The notes: generated by a model from the letters alone, not told the origin. 64,000 nt of DNA from Fibrella aestuarina BUZ 2 (GCF_000331105.1 NC_020054.1:4129477-4193476), one strand, 5' to 3'. Shown: positions 23,247 through 32,935, counted from the stretch's first letter. Numbers and translations are program-made.

Positions 23247-25115
23247 TTAGCGTTGTAGCTCCAGCACCAGCGCCGTTTTGGCAGGCAGGTTAACCAGTTT
23301 CAGGTCGGTGATCACCTCGCCGGTCAGCGCATTTTTCGCTTTGGTAAAGCCCTGGGTACGTTCCTGGAAGCGCGCCATATCCAGCGCAATCGGTTTGTCG
23401 GTTTGGTTCGTAGCGACCATCACCGTGTTTTTGGCGTCGTACCGGAAATACACGTAGGTGCCGTTCTGAGGCAGGTATTGCGTTAGCTTACCCGAGTGCA
23501 GTGCCGGGGTGTTTTTGCGGTAATTGGCCAGCGTCTTCACGAAGTCGAAAGCCTCGTTTTCAGCCTTGCTGCGCCCCGAAGCCGTGAATTTGTTGTCCTT
23601 GTCGCCCGCAAATCCACCGGGAAAATCGCGACGTACCTCAGCATCCGAAGGGTTTTTGAAATTCTTCATCAAAATCTCCGTCCCGTAGTAAATCTGCGGG
23701 ATGCCGCGCGTGGTCAGCAGCCAGGTCAGGCCCATTTTGTACTTGTTGATATCGTCGCCAACCACCGACAGAAACCGGTCGGTATCGTGGTTGTCCAGGA
23801 ACGTGACCAGTTTCATCGGATCCTGATAAACGGCATCCTGCGCCAGTGCCTGCTGCACCCGATTGGCGCCGCTATCCCAGCCCTCGCCGTCGTTCAGCGC
23901 GGCGTTCATGGCCGAATAGAGCACGAAATCAAGCCCGCCCGTCTGGTTCGATTTAAACGGGAAGTTGATGTTGTTGCGGGTATAATACGCCTGATCGACC
24001 GTATTGTTGACCCACGATTCGCCGAACGTATACATGGCGGGGTACTCGGCTTGCAGGGCGGCGTTACACCGGTTCATAAACGGCTGATCGTTGTACATAT
24101 ACGTGTCGATCCGCCAGGCGTCGAGGGCAAACTCTTCCACACTCCAGATGGCGTGCTGAATGAGGTAGTTGGCCACGAACGGGTTGTTCTGGTTCAGGTC
24201 GGGTAGGTGCGGCACAAACCAGCCATCCAGCGCTACCTTCCGGTCGATAGCCGCCGAGTGCGGGTCGGTGATGGGCTGGTATTTGTAGGACGTGTTGGTG
24301 TAGGCGGGCCACTGATGCAGCCAGTCTTTGCTGGGCATGTCTTTCAGAAACCAATGGTTGATCCCCACGTGGTTGTAGACGGCATCCTGCACCACGCGCA
24401 TACCCATGGCGTGTACTTTTTTGTTCAGCGCCTTGTAGGCCTCGTTGCCGCCCAGCCGCTTGTCCACGGCGTAGTGGTCGGTGAAGCCATACCCGTGGTA
24501 AGCCGAGCGCATCGCGCCCCCCTCATTGGTTTGCGGCTGATTATTTTCGATGATGGGCGTCATCCAGAGAGCCGTTACACCTAGTTCCTTGAGGTAATCG
24601 AGGTGGTTTTCTACGCCTTTCAGATCGCCCCCGTGCCGCAGGTAGGGATTGTTTCGGTCGGCTTCGGGGTCGGCCATATCGGCGAATTTGTCGTTGCCGG
24701 GATCGGCATTGCTGAAGCGGTCGGGCATCAGCAGGTAAATGAAATCGGCAGAAGAGAGCCCCCGGCCTTTCGGCTCGTTATCGCGGGCTTTGAGCTCGTA
24801 TTTCCGCCGAATCACATTAGCGCCGTTTTTCCCGACGATTTCCAACGTACCTGGCCGGGTATTGCCCGCCAGCGTGAGGTCCAGAAACGCGTAGTTTTTG
24901 TTCTCGACGGTATGCGCCTTCACCAGCTTCACGCCGGGGTAGTTAACCGTGTAGGTGAGTGTACCGGCATTGGGGCCGTACACCAGCAGTTGCAGGTTGG
25001 GGTTTTTCATGCCGACCCACCAATGAGTAGGGTCGACACGCTGAATGGCGGGGGTCTGAGCCAGCAGGGTGTTACCCAGCAGCCAGAAAAGGGTAAGTAG
25101 TCGCACTTTGTTCAT
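23247..25115 (-). CDS. Secreted GH13 alpha-amylase / cyclomaltodextrinase-like
   Basis: A 622-residue glycoside hydrolase with signal peptide (MNKVRLLTLFWLLGNTLLAQ), an N-terminal Ig-like cyclomaltodextrinase domain (about residues 20-120), a GH13 barrel and a C-terminal beta domain. The four barrel motifs are visible: DAVYNHVG (region I), LDAWRIDTYMY (nucleophile Asp in region II), TFGESWV (general acid Glu) and FLDNHDTDRF (transition-state Asp). The protein resembles SusA-type neopullulanases that cut starch or cyclodextrins in the periplasm to maltose and short glucans, feeding the maltose phosphorylase and PgmB encoded downstream. ATG 25115 is preferred because it opens the signal peptide. 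Confidence 0.92.
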   Translation of the reverse strand: MNKVRLLTLFWLLGNTLLAQTPAIQRVDPTHWWVGMKNPNLQLLVYGPNAGTLTYTVNYPGVKLVKAHTVENKNYAFLDLTLAGNTRPGTLEIVGKNGANVIRRKYELKARDNEPKGRGLSSADFIYLLMPDRFSNADPGNDKFADMADPEADRNNPYLRHGGDLKGVENHLDYLKELGVTALWMTPIIENNQPQTNEGGAMRSAYHGYGFTDHYAVDKRLGGNEAYKALNKKVHAMGMRVVQDAVYNHVGINHWFLKDMPSKDWLHQWPAYTNTSYKYQPITDPHSAAIDRKVALDGWFVPHLPDLNQNNPFVANYLIQHAIWSVEEFALDAWRIDTYMYNDQPFMNRCNAALQAEYPAMYTFGESWVNNTVDQAYYTRNNINFPFKSNQTGGLDFVLYSAMNAALNDGEGWDSGANRVQQALAQDAVYQDPMKLVTFLDNHDTDRFLSVVGDDINKYKMGLTWLLTTRGIPQIYYGTEILMKNFKNPSDAEVRRDFPGGFAGDKDNKFTASGRSKAENEAFDFVKTLANYRKNTPALHSGKLTQYLPQNGTYVYFRYDAKNTVMVATNQTDKPIALDMARFQERTQGFTKAKNALTGEVITDLKLVNLPAKTALVLELQR

Positions 25116-25197
25116 AGGACAAAAGTAAGGTTGCATAGACCGAAACGCATAGTCCCAGTTTGCCCACCTTGTCCCACTTTCGCAGAATGCGCCCTGT

Positions 25198-25300
25198 AAA
25201 CGAGTTTGGGGATTAACGTTTGGGGTTTCCAGTTGGCTAACGCGCGCTACTCAGGCGTCAGCCAACTGGAAACCCCAAATGTTAATCCCCAAACTCGTTT
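25198..25300. repeat. Very long intergenic hairpin after the M3 peptidase gene
   Basis: Two 40-base arms (25198-25237 and 25261-25300) are complementary except at one position, with a 23-base loop. The right arm touches the stop codon of the M3 peptidase (25301-25303). It is far longer than a usual intrinsic terminator and has no clear T run. It lies between two minus-strand genes and would block or stabilise transcript ends on either strand. Confidence 0.85.
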
Positions 25301-27463
25301 CTACAACACCAGCCCACTTCGGCGGAGCATGGCCTGTGGCGACGGCTCACGCCCGCGAAATTTCTTGTAAAGCTCCATCGGCTTTTCGGCACCGCCACGT
25401 TCGAGCACGTTCTGCCGGAACTTCTGCGCAACGGCTTTGGCGTTCAGGCCACCGTTCTGCTGGAAGTACTCGAAGGCATCAGCGTCGAGCACCTCGCTCC
25501 ACTTGTAGCTGTAGTAACCGGCCGAATACCCGCCCGCGAAGATGTGCGAGAACGCCGTGCTGAACGACGTGCCCTTTACCCGTGGGAAGAGGTTCACCAG
25601 CGAGTCGGCGTGGTTTTCTACGTCGGTGATCGTTTCGCCGGTGGGCTTGCGGTCGTGGTAATACATATCCGTGATACCAAAGCGCAGTTGCCGCAGGTTG
25701 GCCAGCCCCGCCATGAAGTTCTGGCTCGCCCGGATCTTATCGATGAGCGTTTGCGGGATGACCTCGCCCGTCTGGTAGTGTTTGGCGAACAGGTTGAGGG
25801 CCTCGGGCGTGTAGCACCAGTTTTCCATCACCTGCGAGGGCAGTTCCACAAAATCGCGGGGTACGCTCGTGCCGCTCAGGCTTTCGTACTGCCCGTTGGC
25901 CAGCATGCCGTGCAGCGCGTGGCCAAACTCATGGAAGAGCGTGGTTACCTCATAGAACGTCAGCAGCGAGGGGCGGCTGTCGGTGGGGCGGGTGAAGTTG
26001 CAGACGTTGACGATGTGCGGCCGCAGGTTTACGCCGTTCACGATCTTCTGGCCCTGCACGTCGTTCATCCAGGCACCGCTGCGTTTGCCGGGGCGGGGGA
26101 AATAGTCGCCATAAAATACGGCCAGGTACTTCCCGTTCTGGTCGAACACCTCATAGGCTTTCACCTCCGGGTTATACACCGGAATGGCTTTGTTTTCTTT
26201 GAAGGTCAGGCCGTAAAGCCGGTTCGCCACCGTGAAGACGCCTTCCAGCACGTTGTCGAGTTTGAAGTAAGGCCGCAGCATCTCGTCGTCAAGGTCGAGT
26301 TTCTGCTTCTTCATCTTCTCGGCGTAGTACGAGTAGTCCCACTGTTCGAGGCGGTCGTGGTCGAAGCCATTAGCCTGCGCAAAGGCGGTCAGTTCGTTGA
26401 GCTGACGCTCAGCAGCGGGGCGGGCATACTGCACCAGCTCGTTGAGGAACGACTGCACTTTCTGGCTGGAGCCAGCCATGCTTTCTTCCAAGACAAAATC
26501 GGCGTGGGTTTTGTACCCGAGCAGGTTGGCCCGGTCGTAACGCAGCTGCACCGTGCGGTTGATGATCGCCTGATTGTCGTTTTTATCCCCCTTGAACCCC
26601 CGCGTGTTATAGGCTTTATATAGCGTTTCACGCAGATTCCGGTTGTCGGCATATTGCATGAACGGCCCGTAGCTCGGCGCCTGAAGCGTGAAGGCCCAGC
26701 CCGTCAGCCCTTTTTCCGTCGCCGTTTTTTTGGCGGCTTCCAGCGCAAAATCGGGCAGGCCTTTCAGCAGGTTGATGTCGCTGACGGGCAACACATAGGC
26801 GTTGGTCTCGTTCAGCACATTCTCACCAAATTGCAGCGAAAGCTGGGCCAGCTCCTTATCGATCGCCCGGAGTTTTTCTTTATCCGTTGCGTTCAGGTTG
26901 GCGCCGTTGCGGGCAAACCGCTTGTAGGTTTTCTCAACCAGCATCTTGCTTTCGGCGTCGAGCTTAAGCTTGGCCCGCTGGTCATACACGGCCTTCACCC
27001 GGGCAAACAGCTTCGGGTTGAGCGTAATGTCGTTGCCGTATTCGGTCAGCAGCGGCGACGCTTCCTTCACGATGCCCTGTAGCTCAGGGCTGGTTTCGGC
27101 GGCGTTCAGGTTGAACAGCACCGACGTAGCGCGGCTGAGTTCATCACCCGTACGCTCTAAGGCGACGATGGTATTGGCAAAGGTGGGGGCGGCAGGGCTA
27201 TTGGCGATCGCCTCGATCTCCTTACGCCCAGCCGCGATGCCGGCCTTAATGGCGGGCAGGTAATGCTCATTTTTAATGAGCGGAAAGGGGGCCGTTTCGT
27301 GGGGTGTCTGAAACGGCTTCAGCAGTGGATTATTGGTCATACTAGGTGGAGACTGCGCTGCCACACCGGCCTGAGTACTCGATTGGGCAAAGCCCGTAGC
27401 GGCACCACAGAGCGTGGCAGCAGTTGCTACAACAACGTTGATTACGGAAAGCGGGGTTCGCAT
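25301..27463 (-). CDS. M3-family zinc metallopeptidase (peptidyl-dipeptidase Dcp-like)
   Basis: A 720-residue M3 peptidase, full length. The zinc motif HEFGHALHGML is near residue 510, with the third ligand Glu about 28 residues later (in FVELPSQVMENW). The N-terminus MRTPLSVINVVVATAATLCG is a signal peptide, so the enzyme is exported, unlike cytoplasmic E. coli Dcp. It cleaves dipeptides or short peptides, probably for nutrient uptake in the periplasm. ATG 27463 is chosen because it starts the signal peptide; a start 24 bases upstream is less likely. The desaturase gene ends 16 bases upstream on the same strand. Confidence 0.92.
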   Translation of the reverse strand: MRTPLSVINVVVATAATLCGAATGFAQSSTQAGVAAQSPPSMTNNPLLKPFQTPHETAPFPLIKNEHYLPAIKAGIAAGRKEIEAIANSPAAPTFANTIVALERTGDELSRATSVLFNLNAAETSPELQGIVKEASPLLTEYGNDITLNPKLFARVKAVYDQRAKLKLDAESKMLVEKTYKRFARNGANLNATDKEKLRAIDKELAQLSLQFGENVLNETNAYVLPVSDINLLKGLPDFALEAAKKTATEKGLTGWAFTLQAPSYGPFMQYADNRNLRETLYKAYNTRGFKGDKNDNQAIINRTVQLRYDRANLLGYKTHADFVLEESMAGSSQKVQSFLNELVQYARPAAERQLNELTAFAQANGFDHDRLEQWDYSYYAEKMKKQKLDLDDEMLRPYFKLDNVLEGVFTVANRLYGLTFKENKAIPVYNPEVKAYEVFDQNGKYLAVFYGDYFPRPGKRSGAWMNDVQGQKIVNGVNLRPHIVNVCNFTRPTDSRPSLLTFYEVTTLFHEFGHALHGMLANGQYESLSGTSVPRDFVELPSQVMENWCYTPEALNLFAKHYQTGEVIPQTLIDKIRASQNFMAGLANLRQLRFGITDMYYHDRKPTGETITDVENHADSLVNLFPRVKGTSFSTAFSHIFAGGYSAGYYSYKWSEVLDADAFEYFQQNGGLNAKAVAQKFRQNVLERGGAEKPMELYKKFRGREPSPQAMLRRSGLVL

Positions 27464-27479
27464 GAAAAAGCCATTCGGT

Positions 27480-28604
27480 TTAGCCAAAATTAACCGCTGC
27501 TTCCTGTTTTTCAGCGTCGCTCATCGCCATAGCGGTTCCGTTTTTTTTCAGCAACCGATAGTGAGACCCCAATGCCGACGCGAACGTCTGGTTTTCGATG
27601 TAGGGAAGATCAAATTCATGCGCTGTCTGCCGCACAATCATGGCCAGGGCCGGATAGTGCACGTGGCACACCTTCGGAAACAGGTGGTGTTCGATCTGCC
27701 GGTTGAGGCCCCCGCACAGAAACGTAGCCATCAGGCTGTTGGGAGCAAAATTGGCCGTCGTTTGCATCTGATGAGCCGCCCAGTTTTCGGTAATGCTACC
27801 CTGGTCTGTCGGCATCGGGAACGTTGTGCCTTCCACAACGTGCGCCAGTTGAAAAACCAACCCGAGCACCAACCCTTCAACCAGGTGCATCAGCACAAAC
27901 CCGATGATAAACTGCCACCATGTGATGTCGAGCACGATGAGCGGCAACACGATAAAGGCCACATAATAAAGTGCCTTGTACACAAACAGATTGACGTATT
28001 CCTGCTGTGGATGCCGCGAGTTGTCGTGCGAGGAGCCAATCTCTTTCTTGAAAAATTTGAGATAATCCTTTCGGAACACCCACGACAACGAGGCCAGTCC
28101 GTAGAGCGGAAACGCATACAGGTGCTGAAACCGCTGCCAGGGCTGATGCCCCTCAGTCGGGTCGAGCCGGATCAGGCCGGGGGCCACGTCGATGTCTTCG
28201 TCGTGGCCGGGAATATTGGTATACGTGTGGTGTACGATGTTATGGGTGATCTTCCAGACATACGGGTTGGCGCCGATCATGTAAAAGCTGGTGCTGACCA
28301 GCCGGTTCACCCAGCCTTTGGCCGACAACGCCCCGTGAATAGCATCGTGCGAGACATTGAAGCCCACAAAGGCCGCAAAAGCGCCCATCAGCATCGCCAT
28401 GCCCAACATGGCCCAGCCCCCAAACTGGTTGGACATGATCAGGGCGTATAAACCCAGGTAGCCAGCCAGGAAAAAGACGATCTTTCCCCACATGTGGGCG
28501 TTGGCATACGGTGCAATATTGTGTTGGGAAAAATAGGCGTCGGCGCGGCGACGGACGGTGGCATAAAAGGCGGAACGAGGCTCGGTTATGAACTTAACTT
28601 TCAT
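27480..28604 (-). CDS. Membrane fatty acid (acyl-CoA/acyl-lipid) desaturase
   Basis: A 374-residue integral membrane desaturase with all three histidine boxes: SHDAIHG, HNIVHHTYTN and QIEHHLFP. The QIEHH form of the third box is typical of front-end (delta-6 type) or DesA3/linoleoyl-CoA desaturases. About four to six hydrophobic segments flank the boxes. No cytochrome b5 domain is fused. ATG 28604 (MKVKFITE) is preferred over a start ten codons upstream. It probably adjusts membrane lipid fluidity. It precedes the M3 peptidase gene by 16 bases, so they may be co-transcribed, although no functional link is obvious. Confidence 0.9.
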   Translation of the reverse strand: MKVKFITEPRSAFYATVRRRADAYFSQHNIAPYANAHMWGKIVFFLAGYLGLYALIMSNQFGGWAMLGMAMLMGAFAAFVGFNVSHDAIHGALSAKGWVNRLVSTSFYMIGANPYVWKITHNIVHHTYTNIPGHDEDIDVAPGLIRLDPTEGHQPWQRFQHLYAFPLYGLASLSWVFRKDYLKFFKKEIGSSHDNSRHPQQEYVNLFVYKALYYVAFIVLPLIVLDITWWQFIIGFVLMHLVEGLVLGLVFQLAHVVEGTTFPMPTDQGSITENWAAHQMQTTANFAPNSLMATFLCGGLNRQIEHHLFPKVCHVHYPALAMIVRQTAHEFDLPYIENQTFASALGSHYRLLKKNGTAMAMSDAEKQEAAVNFG

Positions 28605-28717
28605 GTAAGGAGGGTTATGGTAGAGGACCAGCAACCAGCTTACCCAAGTGGCACTTCACATCCCATTTTATAAGTATAACGCATGGTTTCCAATAAACCT
28701 TTACCACTTCCGTACTA

Positions 28718-28725
28718 TATTTTTG
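28718..28725 (+). promoter_or_regulatory. Candidate Bacteroidota -7 element
   Basis: TATTTTTG matches TAnnTTTG and lies 55 bases ahead of the DUF4198 gene start, in the intergenic space between divergent genes. No clear TTG -33 partner was found, so this is tentative. Confidence 0.3.
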
Positions 28726-28780
28726 GCTACCCGTTGTGCGTTAGACACGTTGAACAGCTTTGCTATCGATTTCCCACCGC

Positions 28781-29599
28781 ATGAAACACCGTGTATGGTT
28801 AACCTGCCTGCTGCTGATCGTATCGGTTTCCGGGGCCGTTGGCTATGAATTCTGGCTACAGCCTGCCCGCTTTTTTGTCTCCCCCGGCATGACCATCCGG
28901 GTGCAGACGCTGGTCGGCGAACGGTTTACGGGCGAGCTATCCGAAGGGCACAAAAAACGGATTGTCCTCTACAAACACCACTCGGCGTCGGGCACGGTCG
29001 ATCTGTCGGCAGCGCTCGCGGGCGATCATTACGGCGAGACCAGCGTGAAGCTGACGCAGCCCGGTACGCATGTGCTGGTTTTTGCCAACACACCCAAGTT
29101 TATCCGGATGGAGCCCGATCAGTTTCTGAATTACCTCAACGAAGACGGCCTCGACAATGTGATTGCCGCCCGCGAAGAAGCCGCCGACACGCTCAAGCCC
29201 GGTTACGAATTGTATAGTCGCTGCGCCAAAACAATGGTGCAGGTAGGCGACAACCCCGACCCGACCCTACCCGCCAGCAGCAGCCTGACGCTCGATATTG
29301 TGCCGCTACAGAACCCTTACACCCTGCGGGCCGGCCAACGGCTGCGGCTGCAAATTCTGTTCAACAACAAACCCCAGCCCGACGCGCTGGTTCGGTACTG
29401 GGCCAAATCGGAAACGGGTCAGGTGGAAGCCGACGTTGTCCGCTCAGACCGACGGGGGCAGGTGCAGTTTAAACTGAAAGCCGGCCAAAACATGGTCAGC
29501 ACCGTTCGAATGATCCCCGCCCCCATCAACCGCAACGTACCTGAGACGGCAGACTGGCGGAGCTACTGGAGTAGCCTGACCTTCGGGTGCAGACCGTAG
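28781..29599 (+). CDS. DUF4198-type periplasmic protein
   Basis: A 272-residue exported protein (signal segment MKHRVWLTCLLLIVSVSGAV). After the signal it has the EFWLQPARFFVSPGMTIRVQ start typical of DUF4198 proteins, which are often found beside metal-uptake genes and have Ig-like beta domains. The second domain begins about residue 180 (LRAGQRLRLQILFNNKPQPDAL). ATG 28781 opens the signal peptide. No metal transporter is adjacent here. Function is unproven; carrier or nickel/cobalt-related periplasmic roles have been suggested for the family. Confidence 0.7.
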   Translation: MKHRVWLTCLLLIVSVSGAVGYEFWLQPARFFVSPGMTIRVQTLVGERFTGELSEGHKKRIVLYKHHSASGTVDLSAALAGDHYGETSVKLTQPGTHVLVFANTPKFIRMEPDQFLNYLNEDGLDNVIAAREEAADTLKPGYELYSRCAKTMVQVGDNPDPTLPASSSLTLDIVPLQNPYTLRAGQRLRLQILFNNKPQPDALVRYWAKSETGQVEADVVRSDRRGQVQFKLKAGQNMVSTVRMIPAPINRNVPETADWRSYWSSLTFGCRP

Positions 29600-29617
29600 C
29601 ACGTTCAACCGCCGCCT

Positions 29618-30586
29618 TTACAGGCGAATAATCAATTTCCCGGTGGTGCCGCGGCTTTCCAGATCGCGGTGGGCCTGCGCGGCGTCGGCAAGCGCATAGG
29701 CTGGCTGAATGAGCAGCTTGAGTCGGCCTTCAGCCACCCAGTTGAAGACGGCGGTGGCGCGTTCGAGCAAGGCCGATCGGGTGGCGGTGAAATGGCCCAG
29801 CGTGGGGCGCGACAGGAAAATCGACCCTTTCTGACTCAGCAGCAGGGGCGAAACCGGCGGCACGGCGCCGCTGGCATTGCCAAACGACACCATGCTGCCC
29901 AGCGGGCGCAGGCTGTTCATACTCCCCTCAAACGTCGACTTACCCACCGAATCATACACGGCATGTACCCCCACGCCGCCCGTCAGGCGTTTCACCTCGG
30001 CGGCAAAATCGGTTTGGGTGTACAGAATGACCTCATCGGCCCCGTGCGCCCGCGACAGTTCGGCTTTTTCGGGTGTCGATACGGTGGTGATGACCCGGGC
30101 GCCGCGCATCCGGGCAATCTGGGTAAGCAACAGCCCCACGCCGCCCGCCCCGGCATGAATCAGCACGGTATCGCCCGGCCGGATGGGGTACGAAGCAAAC
30201 GCCAGGTAATGGGCCGTCATACCCTGTAACAACACCGCCGCCGCCTGCTCGTCGGACAGCCCGTCGGGGATGGGGACCAGCTTCTCGGCCGGCACGACCA
30301 CGTACTCGGCATACGTACCTGGGTGCGAGGTGAACGCAACACGCTGCCCAACCGACACCTCCGACGTACCTGGCCCCAGTGCCTCCACGACACCGGCTCC
30401 CTCCTGCCCCGGAATGTAAGGCAGCGCGACAGGGTACAGACCCGACCGGTGGTAGGTATCGATGTAGTTGATGCCGATGGCGGAGAGCTTCACCAGCGCC
30501 TCGTTGGGGCCGGGTGTTGGCGTGGGTACGTCGGCCAGGGTCAATACCTCGGGGCCACCAGTTTGGGCAAATTGAATCGCTTTCAT
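29618..30586 (-). CDS. Zinc-free quinone oxidoreductase (MDR family)
   Basis: A 322-residue medium-chain reductase of the NADPH:quinone oxidoreductase (QOR) group. It starts MKAIQFAQTGGPEVL, has GINYIDTYHRSGLYP, the substrate-side GQEGAGVV, and the cofactor loop HAGAGGVGLLLTQ. The zinc-binding cysteines of alcohol dehydrogenases are absent, as expected for QOR. It reduces quinones or enones with NADPH, likely as detoxification. It is on the same strand as the diadenylate cyclase gene, 85 bases away. Confidence 0.92.
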   Translation of the reverse strand: MKAIQFAQTGGPEVLTLADVPTPTPGPNEALVKLSAIGINYIDTYHRSGLYPVALPYIPGQEGAGVVEALGPGTSEVSVGQRVAFTSHPGTYAEYVVVPAEKLVPIPDGLSDEQAAAVLLQGMTAHYLAFASYPIRPGDTVLIHAGAGGVGLLLTQIARMRGARVITTVSTPEKAELSRAHGADEVILYTQTDFAAEVKRLTGGVGVHAVYDSVGKSTFEGSMNSLRPLGSMVSFGNASGAVPPVSPLLLSQKGSIFLSRPTLGHFTATRSALLERATAVFNWVAEGRLKLLIQPAYALADAAQAHRDLESRGTTGKLIIRL

Positions 30587-30671
30587 GTCATTTGACGGTT
30601 ACCGTTACTAACTGACAGACCCGGTAATTGATGAACAACACCAACCACCGGGCCTGATGCTGACGTAGGCC

Positions 30672-31478
30672 TTATGCTTTGGGGGCAGCGAGGTAACGCT
30701 GTAGCCGCTCTTCCAGGTCGTGCAGGCTCAGGTTGACGTCCAGATTGCCGTTGGTCGCCAGCGACAGGCGGCCCGTTTCTTCCGAAATAGCCACGACAGC
30801 GGCATCCGACGCTTCGCTCATGCCCAGCGCCGCCCGGTGCCGGAACCCCATCGACGCGGGCAGCTCGGCATCGTCGGATACGGGCAAAATGCAACGCGCC
30901 GCCCGAATGCGCCCTTCGCCGATCAGCACGGCCCCATCGTGCAATGGGCTGTATTGGTTGAAGATAGCCAGCAACAGCGGTTTTGAAATTTCGGCGTCGA
31001 GCTGCTCACCCGAATCGGCCACCTTCGACAGGTCGTCGTGCCGCTGCAACACCAGCAGCCCACCCGCAAACTCAGCAGCCAGCACCTTGCAGGCGTCCAG
31101 AATGGGCCGCAGCGGGGTTTGTTGCTCGGGTTGTTCGGCCTGCCGCAACAGCCATCGACGTACCCAGCGGTTGTTGCCGATATTGGTCGACTTGCCGATG
31201 AGCAGCAAAAACCGCCTGATTTCCTGCTGAAACAGGATAATCAACGCCAGTGCCCCCACGCTGATAAAGTATTCCAGAATGGTCGTCAGCAGGTGCAGGC
31301 CCAGCGCTTTGGCAACCAGGTAAAACAGGTAGACTGACAGATACCCCACAAACACCCGGCTTGCCACGCTCCCCCTAACCAGATTGTAGATCTGATACAG
31401 CAGCACGGACACAACAGTGATGTCGAGTACATCAAGCCAGCCAACATCAAGGAAACCAAGGCGAACAACAAGCATCAT
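30672..31478 (-). CDS. cdaA: Diadenylate cyclase (c-di-AMP synthase), CdaA type
   Basis: A 268-residue membrane-bound DisA_N cyclase. About three hydrophobic helices (residues 1-85) precede the catalytic domain, which shows the DGA motif (HDGAVLIGEGRI) and the RHR motif (GFRHRAALGMSE). The enzyme condenses two ATP to c-di-AMP, a second messenger controlling potassium, osmolyte and wall homeostasis. Length and layout fit CdaA. The first two codons are both ATG, so the start may be at 31478 or 31475. It is not next to folP or cdaR-like genes in this window. Confidence 0.93.
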   Translation of the reverse strand: MMLVVRLGFLDVGWLDVLDITVVSVLLYQIYNLVRGSVASRVFVGYLSVYLFYLVAKALGLHLLTTILEYFISVGALALIILFQQEIRRFLLLIGKSTNIGNNRWVRRWLLRQAEQPEQQTPLRPILDACKVLAAEFAGGLLVLQRHDDLSKVADSGEQLDAEISKPLLLAIFNQYSPLHDGAVLIGEGRIRAARCILPVSDDAELPASMGFRHRAALGMSEASDAAVVAISEETGRLSLATNGNLDVNLSLHDLEERLQRYLAAPKA

Positions 31479-31572
31479 GGTGGGAACAAACGGGTTCAGG
31501 TGCTAGGTCGGCAGGCCGCTACCAGGCCATAGATACGCCAAAACTGAAAACAGAAGGCCGAAAACTCAACAC

Positions 31573-32484
31573 TTATACTAAAAAAGACTGCCCTTCGACC
31601 GCCAGATTCGTATTCGGAAAAGCGGCGCGGGCTTCGGTCAGGAAGTCATCGAACGTTTTGTACCGCGACGAAAAATGCCCGATCAGCAGTTGGCCCACCC
31701 CGGCTTTGCAGGCTAGCTCACCCGCCTGACGGGCCGTCGCGTGGTGGACTTCGCCCGCCCGCAGCAGGTTGTCGTCGCGGAACGTGGCCTCGTGGTACAG
31801 CAGGTCTATACCCTGAATCTGGTCGATGATCCGTTCATTATAGCGGGTATCCGAGCAGAAAGCATACGCCCGCGGAGCCGGGCCGGGGGTCGTGTAGTCG
31901 GCGGCGGCATACACCACCTGACCAGCTACATCGGTGACGTCCTGCCCGCTTTTCAGGGTTTTCAGGACCTCAATCGGCACATCGGCGGGCAGGCGCTCCC
32001 GAAGCAGGTGCGGCCGCGCTGGTTTTTCCCGAAACAGAAAGCCTGTGCAGGGAATGCCGTGGTCGAGCGGAATGCTTTCGACGGTCAGGCCCGGCAGATC
32101 GAGCAGCAGCGTCGGCTCGGTGGGGTCGACGGCCTGGAAATGCAGCGGAAAGTGAAACCGCCCGTCCGACACCCGAAACGTGGTGGTGATAACCTCGTCG
32201 AGCCCGTGCGGCCCAAAGAGCCACAGGTCTTCGGTGCGGCCACTCATGTTGAGGCTCGACAGCAGCGGCAGCAGCCCGAAATAATGGTCGCCGTGCAGGT
32301 GGCTGATAAAAATATACTTCAACCGACCGGGCCGGATCCGCTGCTCGAGCAGGCGGTACTGGGTGGCCTCGCCACAGTCGATCAGAAAATAGTCGGCCTG
32401 ATAGGTCAGCAGTTGGGCCGTCTGATACCGGTCGCGGGCGGGGGTTGCCGACCCCGACCCTAAAATAGTTACCGCAAACGGCAC
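31573..32484 (-). CDS. rnz: Ribonuclease Z
   Basis: A metallo-beta-lactamase-fold tRNA 3' processing endonuclease of about 303 residues. The zinc motif HLHGDHYFGL, the start pattern FAVTILGSGSATPA, and SHLHGDHYFGLLPLLSS are diagnostic, and later ligands appear in FCSDTRYN and LIGHFSSRY. A GTG at 32484 places the start right at the first family strand, gives the normal RNase Z length, and leaves 28 bases after the STAS gene. The longer ATG-initiated frame (from 32589) would overlap that gene by 77 bases. Confidence 0.92.
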   Translation of the reverse strand: MPFAVTILGSGSATPARDRYQTAQLLTYQADYFLIDCGEATQYRLLEQRIRPGRLKYIFISHLHGDHYFGLLPLLSSLNMSGRTEDLWLFGPHGLDEVITTTFRVSDGRFHFPLHFQAVDPTEPTLLLDLPGLTVESIPLDHGIPCTGFLFREKPARPHLLRERLPADVPIEVLKTLKSGQDVTDVAGQVVYAAADYTTPGPAPRAYAFCSDTRYNERIIDQIQGIDLLYHEATFRDDNLLRAGEVHHATARQAGELACKAGVGQLLIGHFSSRYKTFDDFLTEARAAFPNTNLAVEGQSFLV

Positions 32485-32512
32485 CGAAGAGGCTTTTTCG
32501 GCACTCAGTAGG

Positions 32513-32935
32513 TCATCGTTCTGGCTCGAAGCTTTCGTCCAACTCTCCATCATACTCATCATCGGCCCCGTTACCGAAATCGTTCTCAAGTTCGTTTAAA
32601 AATACGGCGTCGATGGCTTCTTCCACCGTGGGCAGAATCGTCAGGTCGGCAATGCGGGCATCTTCCAGTTCGTCGGTCAGTTCGTCGTTTTTGGTAACCA
32701 GCACCAGCAGGCCCAATTCGTTGCTGCACTGCCGGTTGATCTTTTTGATGGCCAGCAAGGCACCCTGATCGACCGTCTGTATGGGGCCGAGGTCCACAAT
32801 CAACCGACTGAAACCCTCGCGAAACAGCCCGCGGCTGGTCGTCTCAAATGCGCCCGCCGACTCGCCCGTGAAATCCCCTTCGCCCGCCACCCGTAACAGG
32901 GCATACCGTTCTGTTTTTTCTACTGTAAACTCCAT
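32513..32935 (-). CDS. STAS-domain protein (anti-sigma antagonist-like)
   Basis: A 140-residue STAS protein. The alpha/beta core includes MEFTVEKTERYALLRVAGEG, LIVDLGPIQTVDQGALLAIKK and LLVLVTKNDE. In SpoIIAA-type antagonists the switch has a phosphorylated Ser in D-S-x-G; here the site reads VDQGA, so the usual Ser is missing and regulation by phosphorylation is doubtful. The last 30 residues are an acidic tail (DEYDGELDESFEPER). ATG 32935 is preferred to one eight codons upstream. It lies directly upstream of rnz and could be translated with it. Confidence 0.8.
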   Translation of the reverse strand: MEFTVEKTERYALLRVAGEGDFTGESAGAFETTSRGLFREGFSRLIVDLGPIQTVDQGALLAIKKINRQCSNELGLLVLVTKNDELTDELEDARIADLTILPTVEEAIDAVFLNELENDFGNGADDEYDGELDESFEPER

